A DNA stretch of 5,692 bases, taken from contig CANFFA010000182.1 of NCBI GenBank assembly GCA_947445425.1, positions 1 to 5,692 of the forward strand, given 5' to 3'. Within the stretch, counting starts at the first letter, position 1. Each line of letters begins with the position of its first letter. The stretch is from Paludibacteraceae bacterium (lineage in GTDB: Bacteria > Bacteroidota > Bacteroidia > Bacteroidales > Paludibacteraceae). A program made the translations under genes and the position numbers. The notes under the pieces are model-generated. The model was given only the letters and a program-made list of their open reading frames with translations. It had not been told where the DNA came from and ran no database searches. Positions 5,561 through 5,692 of this stretch are shown one piece after another.

Positions 5561-5692
5561 CTAACCATCCATAAAGTGATAGTTTTCAACAGATTCGTTT
5601 TTTTGAATAGGTTGTTTGTACACTACAGATTTTTTGCGAATAAATGGAGCGTGTTTGAATTTCAAGGCGTCGTAAATCCGTTTTACTTTGTC
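5561..5692 (-). CDS. Unidentified protein, C-terminal 43 residues (runs off right edge)
   Basis: A minus-strand frame enters from the right edge and reads 43 codons to a TAG at 5561-5563. It starts DKVKRIYDALKFKHAPFIRK and ends SVENYHFMDG. The segment is rich in lysine, aromatic residues and common Bacteroidota codons (AAA, GAA), with no hydrophobic segment, as expected for the soluble tail of a real protein. I do not recognise the family from this tail. The gene converges on the glycosyltransferase with a 43-nt gap, a normal arrangement for two separate transcription units. Confidence 0.6.
   Translation of the reverse strand, partial: DKVKRIYDALKFKHAPFIRKKSVVYKQPIQKNESVENYHFMDG

Noticed and set aside
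1..5692. Possible novel defence, mobile or CRISPR system
   Set aside because: No transposase, integrase, repeat-spacer array, nuclease or toxin-antitoxin motif is seen. The complete genes are recognisable metabolic or glycan families.

Overview
The window looks like ordinary chromosomal DNA from a member of the Bacteroidota. The sequence is AT-rich, the leaders in front of start codons are A-rich with no Shine-Dalgarno sequence, and several gene starts are preceded by the Bacteroidota promoter pattern (TTTG, about 19 nt, TAnnTTTG). A MurQ etherase next to a cytosolic sugar kinase, rather than a PTS transporter, also fits that phylum. I cannot name the genus.

Layout from left to right. (1) Positions 1-172, minus strand: the first 57 codons of an unidentified membrane protein running off the left edge. 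(2) Positions 295-1842, minus strand: a complete acyl-CoA dehydrogenase with a long C-terminal extension, preceded by a 265-nt gene-free leader that holds short direct and inverted repeats. (3) Positions 2108-2971, minus strand: MurQ, the MurNAc-6-phosphate etherase. (4) Positions 3044-3874, minus strand: a BadF/NAGK-type sugar kinase just upstream of murQ, probably a MurK-like MurNAc kinase. Its true start is internal to a longer open frame. (5) Positions 3875-4056: a divergent intergenic region with one promoter candidate facing each way. (6) Positions 4057-5517, plus strand: a two-domain family 2 glycosyltransferase whose N-terminal half appears to be a degenerate copy of the C-terminal half. 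(7) Positions 5561-5692, minus strand: the last 43 codons of an unidentified gene converging on the glycosyltransferase. No gap without a gene exceeds 300 bases.

How the genes work together. Kinase and murQ form a likely two-gene operon for cell-wall recycling: MurNAc is phosphorylated in the cytoplasm, then MurQ removes D-lactate to give GlcNAc-6-phosphate. The divergent glycosyltransferase may build a surface or cell-wall glycan, but a link to recycling is only inferred from position. The acyl-CoA dehydrogenase belongs to acyl-CoA oxidation and has no evident link to the sugar genes.

I saw no mobile element, CRISPR array, RNA gene or defence system. The points most worth checking are the tandem glycosyltransferase with its apparently dead first domain, the corrected kinase start supported by a promoter, the repeats upstream of the dehydrogenase, and the minus-strand membrane-protein reading at the left edge.
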